Below the pieces are notes generated by a model. It searched no databases and was not told where the DNA came from. It was given only the letters and a program-made list of their open reading frames with translations. 64,000 bases of DNA. Origin: WHSW01 sp963846565 (lineage in GTDB: Bacteria > Actinomycetota > Thermoleophilia > Solirubrobacterales > 70-9). Shown one piece after another: positions 60,020-64,000 of the stretch. Each line of letters begins with the position of its first letter. The stretch's first letter is position 1. The translations under genes and the position numbers were made by a program. The stretch covers positions 1-64,000 of the forward strand of contig CAWJWL010000004.1 of the NCBI GenBank assembly GCA_963846565.1. Reading direction: 5' to 3'.

Positions 60020-62334
60020 CAGGAGTCACCCCCGCCGCGGAGCTTGCGGTAGTGGTCGATGTAGCCGCACGCGTCGGGAAGCTCGCGGGTGACCGGATCG
60101 GAGGCGGACGTGGCGGCGACGTTGCCGAGCCACACGCGGCGCTCGGCTCCGAGAGCGCCCGACTGAGCCGCATCGACCTGGACCTGGATCATGCCCTGCT
60201 CGCCGCGGAAAGCGCCCACCGGCCAGAAGGAGCCACGTCCGGCGCCGTCGAGGTACATGCCCTCGAGCGAGGCCGGAACCTCGCCGACGAGCTCGCCGTT
60301 GACGCTGACCTTCAAAGGCACCTGCGAGTGGTACTGGAGCGACAGGTCGTACTCCCCCGGCTCGGGCAGGTCGAAGCGGTTCACGGCCTTACCCGGCGAC
60401 ACGAACGCGAGCTGCTGGCCGCCGACGGCATCCTCGACCCGCTCGACGCCCTTCCACTCCTCGTACCCACCGGTCGCCGGCGTGGTCTCGAAGCGGCTCG
60501 CGCTGACGCGCCCGAGGCACTGGGTCGTCTCGACACCTGGATCCCCGCGCTCGCCCTCGATCACCCGGCTACGCGGCGTGTCGCCCTGGCGGCGCCAGAG
60601 AACGTAGTCGCCGTCGCGCGCAACCTGCTCGAAGTTCGGCGGTGGCGCCGACTGGTAGGCCGCCGCGGTCGTGATCGCATAGCGGAACTTGTCGAGCTTG
60701 CGGGAGTCGAGGTTGTCCCAGTCCGTGGCGAGCCCCTGCTGCCACGTCTTCTCCGGCCGGTTGTCGATCTCCTGCGGGACGTAGCCGCCGGGCGCGCGCA
60801 TCAGGGTCTCGCGCAGCCAGTAGGCGGCGTAGCGGTCGAGGCCGAGGAAGACCAGCGACTCGCCCTGGGCCTCCTCCGCGAGGCGCTCGAGGCCCGCGCC
60901 GCGGGAATCGTCGCCAACCGGCGCGGAGCGGAGCGCGACCAAGGTCGAGCCAAGCGCGGCAAGCGCGACGAGGCCGCCCGCCGCGTTGCGCCACCGGTGG
61001 CCGGCGCCGGGCTCGAACAGGGCCCGAAGCGCGACCAGGAGGACCAGCGGTGCGATGATCGCGAGCGCCTTCGCCTCGACGTGGATCTCGGCGAAGAGGC
61101 GGGCGCCGACGTAGACCACAGCGCCCGTCGCCAGCATCGCGAGCAACGCGAGCTGCCGGCGCCGGACCAGGACCCAGGCGCCGTAGGCGGCGGCGAGGAA
61201 GCCGATCGCAGCGGCGAGCAGCGAGCCGGAGACGTCGCCGCGGACGATGCGGAAATCACCCGCGGGCCAGATCCCGAGCGCCTCGCCGGGGAAGATCGGC
61301 GAGTTGAGCCGCCCGGCCGACGCCTGGATGTCGTCGAGCTTCTCCATGAAGCTGGTCGCCGGCCCGATCGCGACGGCGGCGACGACGATCAGGAGGAGCG
61401 CGATGATCGCGGCGACGACGCGATGGCGCGAGATCGAGGCGCCCACCTCCCTCCAGGGCACGGGGTTTCTCCCACCGATCGCCTCGAGCCCGAGCCAGAG
61501 CGGAATCGCGACCACGAACCAGGCGAGGCCGGGAATCGAGTAGGTGAACAGCGCCGCGGCGGCGAGCAGCGAACCGACCCCGAGCACGGCGCGCCACGGC
61601 GCGCGTCCGTCCCGCCCCGCACCCTGGAGGACGATCGCGAACGCGAGCACGAAGAGCGCCATCGCCGTCTCCTTGAAGGCGCTCTGGGCGAGAAACGAGG
61701 CCCCGAGATACGGGAGCCCGCAGAGGACCGCGGTCGCCAGGCGTGTTGGGAGGGCGAGGTCGCGAAGGGCCGCGAGGGCCGCCAGCGCGGTGAGCGCCGG
61801 GATCGCGAGGAGGAGGCCGTTGAAGGCGGCGACGAGGTCGGCTCCGGTGACCGAGCCGAGGACGGCCGTCAGCGCCTGCGGACCGATCGGATAGCCGAAC
61901 TGGACCGCGCTCGGCTCCGGGCCGAAGCCGCGCTGGAGCCAGTCCGTCCAGTAGAGCTGAGCGGCGTGATCGTTTGTGTAGATCCCCTCGCCGAGCACGC
62001 CGACGTGGTCCGCGAGCGCGAAGGGGATGCTCGCCAGGAGGACCGCGCCGAGCACAGCGCCGGCGCCGATCGCCCACGAGCCGCGCTCCGGAGTGCCGCC
62101 ACTCCGCCACAGGTACGCGAGCGAGGCGGCGAGCGCCAGCGCGATCACGATCGCGGCGGTCGTGTCGCGTCCGGGCAAGCGGATCAACAGCGCCGCGAGG
62201 GTTACGAGGGCGGCGAGGCCGGTCGCCCCCGCCAGCCAGCCGCCGCCGGGCCAGCCGAGCGCGCGCACGATGGCACCGCCGACCGCGAGGGAGGCAGCGA
62301 CGAGAACCAGGGTGCAGACGTAGATCTCGAGCAT
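60019..62334 (-). CDS. Large GT-C-like membrane glycosyltransferase candidate
   Basis: This 771-residue protein has an N-terminal half with about 14 membrane helices and a long first external loop containing an acidic TNDHAAQLYWTDWL motif, as in GT39/GT83-like polyprenyl-phosphate-sugar transferases. The C-terminal half is extracytoplasmic with a beta-sandwich that resembles a carbohydrate-binding domain (NRFDLPEPGEYDLSLQYHSQ, LKVSVNGELVGEVPASLEGM). It is followed without a gap by sulfotransferase 3. It probably transfers sugars to the exported chain. The exact family is not certain. Confidence 0.7.
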   Translation of the reverse strand: MLEIYVCTLVLVAASLAVGGAIVRALGWPGGGWLAGATGLAALVTLAALLIRLPGRDTTAAIVIALALAASLAYLWRSGGTPERGSWAIGAGAVLGAVLLASIPFALADHVGVLGEGIYTNDHAAQLYWTDWLQRGFGPEPSAVQFGYPIGPQALTAVLGSVTGADLVAAFNGLLLAIPALTALAALAALRDLALPTRLATAVLCGLPYLGASFLAQSAFKETAMALFVLAFAIVLQGAGRDGRAPWRAVLGVGSLLAAAALFTYSIPGLAWFVVAIPLWLGLEAIGGRNPVPWREVGASISRHRVVAAIIALLLIVVAAVAIGPATSFMEKLDDIQASAGRLNSPIFPGEALGIWPAGDFRIVRGDVSGSLLAAAIGFLAAAYGAWVLVRRRQLALLAMLATGAVVYVGARLFAEIHVEAKALAIIAPLVLLVALRALFEPGAGHRWRNAAGGLVALAALGSTLVALRSAPVGDDSRGAGLERLAEEAQGESLVFLGLDRYAAYWLRETLMRAPGGYVPQEIDNRPEKTWQQGLATDWDNLDSRKLDKFRYAITTAAAYQSAPPPNFEQVARDGDYVLWRRQGDTPRSRVIEGERGDPGVETTQCLGRVSASRFETTPATGGYEEWKGVERVEDAVGGQQLAFVSPGKAVNRFDLPEPGEYDLSLQYHSQVPLKVSVNGELVGEVPASLEGMYLDGAGRGSFWPVGAFRGEQGMIQVQVDAAQSGALGAERRVWLGNVAATSASDPVTRELPDACGYIDHYRKLRGGGDS

Positions 62335-62370
62335 TTCGGGGGTTCAGGAGGGTACGGAGGTACCCGCCGG

Positions 62371-64000
62371 CTACGGCTGGTTTGCGAGTGGCTCCACGTT
62401 GACCGAGTCGCCGTTGAGCTCGGCCTCGCTCAGGTCGGGGAGGTCGCCGCACGCGGACGGGTCCGGCGCGCCCTCGAGCTCGAACACGCTCACCGGCCCG
62501 TCGCGCAGGAGCTGTCGCGCCGCCGGGTCCTCGCGCGTCCACAGAGCCTCCTTGGTGTCCGTGAGCTGGCCGGGCAGGAACGGGTCGTAGGTGCTGACCA
62601 CGTGCGTGTAGCCGCCGTCGGCGAGCTCGGCGCGCCAGGTCTCGCAGTCGGGGATCCGCAGGTACGCGCCGTCCTCGCCCTCGACCCCGAGCCACTGGAC
62701 CTGGTTCGACAGATCGGCCCCGTAGAACGGGTACTGGTTGAAGACCCCGCGGACGCCGCTGACCGCGACCTTCGAGTCCTCGAGCCCGCGAGCCCAGCGG
62801 ACGGCGTCGGCAAGCCTCAGCTGCGGGCTCAGGTTCTCGTAGCGGCGCTCGAGGTAGTGACGCTGGACGAGGTAGCCGGCGCCAATCGCCCCAACGAGAG
62901 CCACGCAGGCGATCGCCACCGTGTAGCGGCCCCGCAACCACCAGACGACGCCGAAGGCGACGAGCACGCCAACCCCTGCGACGACTGCGCCCTTCGCGTG
63001 GCCCTGATCCCACTGCACGAGGGAGACGATCGTGGCGAAAGCGAGCACGCTGAGGCCGGCGAGGGTGGCGAGCGATCTCCTCCGCCCGCTACCCACGAGC
63101 ACGGGCAGGAGGGCAAGCCCGATCGCGACGGCGGGAGCGATGTATCGGACGTTCCACTCGAACGCAATCGGGGCGCCTTCCTCACCGGCAGCAGTGAGCG
63201 GTGTGAACAGGTACGCGAGTGTCGTGACGAGGACGACCGCCCCGAGCAGGCGCAGGAGCGCATTCGCGCCGCGGATGAGCGCGTAGAGCCCGGCGCCGAT
63301 GAAGGCGGCGAGGACGAGGGGCCAGAGGAAGCCGAACGAGTCGTCGAGACCGGGGATGAACCAGTCCGACCAGACGTCGCCGTCGGTCAGGTAGTGGGCG
63401 ACCGAGAACGGCTCTCGCAGCTCGAAGTCGCGCTCCGGGCTGGGCAGTCCGAGCGGTCCCCAGGCGGTGAAGGGGATCGGGTTACCGATCGCGATCGCGT
63501 TGCGCAGGTACCAGTAGCCACCGGAGAGGGCGGCGCCGCCGGCGAACCAGGCGAAGGTACGAAGCCGCGCGCCCGACCTGGCGATCAGGGGCAGGCCGAT
63601 CGCCAGGGCCGCCACCGGTGCGAGAAACGAGAGCTTGGTGCCAACCGCGACCCCGGCCGCAAGCCCGGCGATCACGAGCACTGCCACTTGAGCTCGCACT
63701 TGACGACCCATACCGTCGTCAACTGCGCGTTCGCGAAGCTCGGCACCCTCACCGCCCCGTCCTGCCGCGCAGCCGTTCACGAGTACGGCCACCGCCGCGA
63801 GCACGAAGGCGACGCCCGTGATGTCGTTGAGCGCTTCGCCGGCCTGGAACTCGACCAGCTGCTGCGAGCCGAGGGCGATCGTGCCGCCGAGCAGGGAGAG
63901 CGGGCCGAGGCCGTAGGGGCGGCCGATGCAGTAGGAGGCGAGCAGGCCGAGCGCCAGGAACCCGAGGTTGAGGAGCGGCGAGACGATGTCGCGGCCGAAG
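62371..64000 (-). CDS. Second large membrane protein, GT-C-like, 5' end outside the window
   Basis: The open frame runs to base 64000, giving at least 542 C-terminal residues. It has about ten membrane helices (ASYCIGRPYGLGPLSLLGGT, LVIAGLAAGVAVGTKLSFLA, LATLAGLSVLAFATIVSLVQ) and an extracytoplasmic C-terminal domain (YTHVVSTYDPFLPGQLTDTK) with a Cys pair. The upstream helical region QQLVEFQAGEALNDITGVAF resembles the loop of GT39-like transferases. It is probably another enzyme of the envelope-glycan locus; it lies 36 bases upstream of the 771-residue protein. Confidence 0.65.
   Translation of the reverse strand, partial: FGRDIVSPLLNLGFLALGLLASYCIGRPYGLGPLSLLGGTIALGSQQLVEFQAGEALNDITGVAFVLAAVAVLVNGCAAGRGGEGAELRERAVDDGMGRQVRAQVAVLVIAGLAAGVAVGTKLSFLAPVAALAIGLPLIARSGARLRTFAWFAGGAALSGGYWYLRNAIAIGNPIPFTAWGPLGLPSPERDFELREPFSVAHYLTDGDVWSDWFIPGLDDSFGFLWPLVLAAFIGAGLYALIRGANALLRLLGAVVLVTTLAYLFTPLTAAGEEGAPIAFEWNVRYIAPAVAIGLALLPVLVGSGRRRSLATLAGLSVLAFATIVSLVQWDQGHAKGAVVAGVGVLVAFGVVWWLRGRYTVAIACVALVGAIGAGYLVQRHYLERRYENLSPQLRLADAVRWARGLEDSKVAVSGVRGVFNQYPFYGADLSNQVQWLGVEGEDGAYLRIPDCETWRAELADGGYTHVVSTYDPFLPGQLTDTKEALWTREDPAARQLLRDGPVSVFELEGAPDPSACGDLPDLSEAELNGDSVNVEPLANQP

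Overview
The window is a chromosomal segment of a high-GC Gram-positive-type bacterium. The most likely source is an actinobacterium of the Thermoleophilia (Solirubrobacterales/Gaiellales) type. This is inferred from the gene mix: DHA2 drug exporters with TetR regulators, LLM oxidoreductase, DUF2236/MpaB oxygenase, SNase lipoprotein, csrA, a class III cyclase, a DhnA-type aldolase, and tail-collar (COG4675) proteins. A further sign is that at least 18 genes begin 6-9 bases after a TANNNT -10 box, which points to leaderless mRNAs starting at ATG, GTG or TTG. I see no rRNA, CRISPR array or insertion sequence. There is one tRNA, tRNA-Leu(UAA).

Layout. 1-8.1 kb: a defence/toxin-antitoxin stretch (BPTD_3080-type restriction helicase, DUF2075 helicase, MazEF-like and PIN modules) around a ThDP enzyme. 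Most reading frames here and on to 10.2 kb are broken by single-base indels, probably assembly or sequencing errors. 8.0-11.2 kb: GNAT, xseA-xseB, LLM oxidoreductase. 11.2-23.3 kb: two DHA2 exporters with TetR regulators and palindromic operators, a VapBC module, MerR plus DUF2236, DUF4242, a 954-residue LuxR-type ATPase, and a VOC/epimerase pair. 23.3-26 kb: two paralogous unknown proteins and an adenylate cyclase. 26-31.2 kb: an unusual island of a membrane-anchored protein, a secreted Pro-rich protein, three tandem phage-tail-collar proteins under one promoter, a GNAT, and two DUF6916-like proteins, one of them Tat-exported. 31.3-37.1 kb: a TetR-controlled oxidation module (Tat-exported phytoene-desaturase-like flavoprotein, FAD reductase/monooxygenase, aldehyde dehydrogenase). 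37.1-41.4 kb: two NarL-type response regulators, one with a soluble kinase and one with a 60-residue H-box protein, around an ECF sigma factor fused to an anti-sigma-like tail. 41.7-52.4 kb: mostly housekeeping and accessory genes, including an R2-like ferritin-fold oxidase, a rhomboid pseudoprotease, an AbiEi-DUF559 gene bracketed by 47-bp repeats, a GCS2-type ligase, aldolase, thermonuclease and an AraC/cupin/NmrA group. 52.5-53.5 kb: an orphan csrA divergent from a highly charged Arg-rich protein. 53.6-64 kb: a compact minus-strand envelope-glycan locus (flippase, three sulfotransferases, a GT-B glycosyltransferase, two large GT-C-like membrane proteins). The last gene runs off the window.

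How the genes work together. The clearest units are: (i) tail-collar proteins plus DUF6916/GNAT/secreted partners, a candidate non-phage surface or extracellular assembly; (ii) the TetR-gated flavoprotein/aldehyde dehydrogenase operon; (iii) the sulfated-glycan locus, in which overlapping start and stop codons suggest one polycistronic unit; and (iv) exporter-regulator pairs with visible operators.
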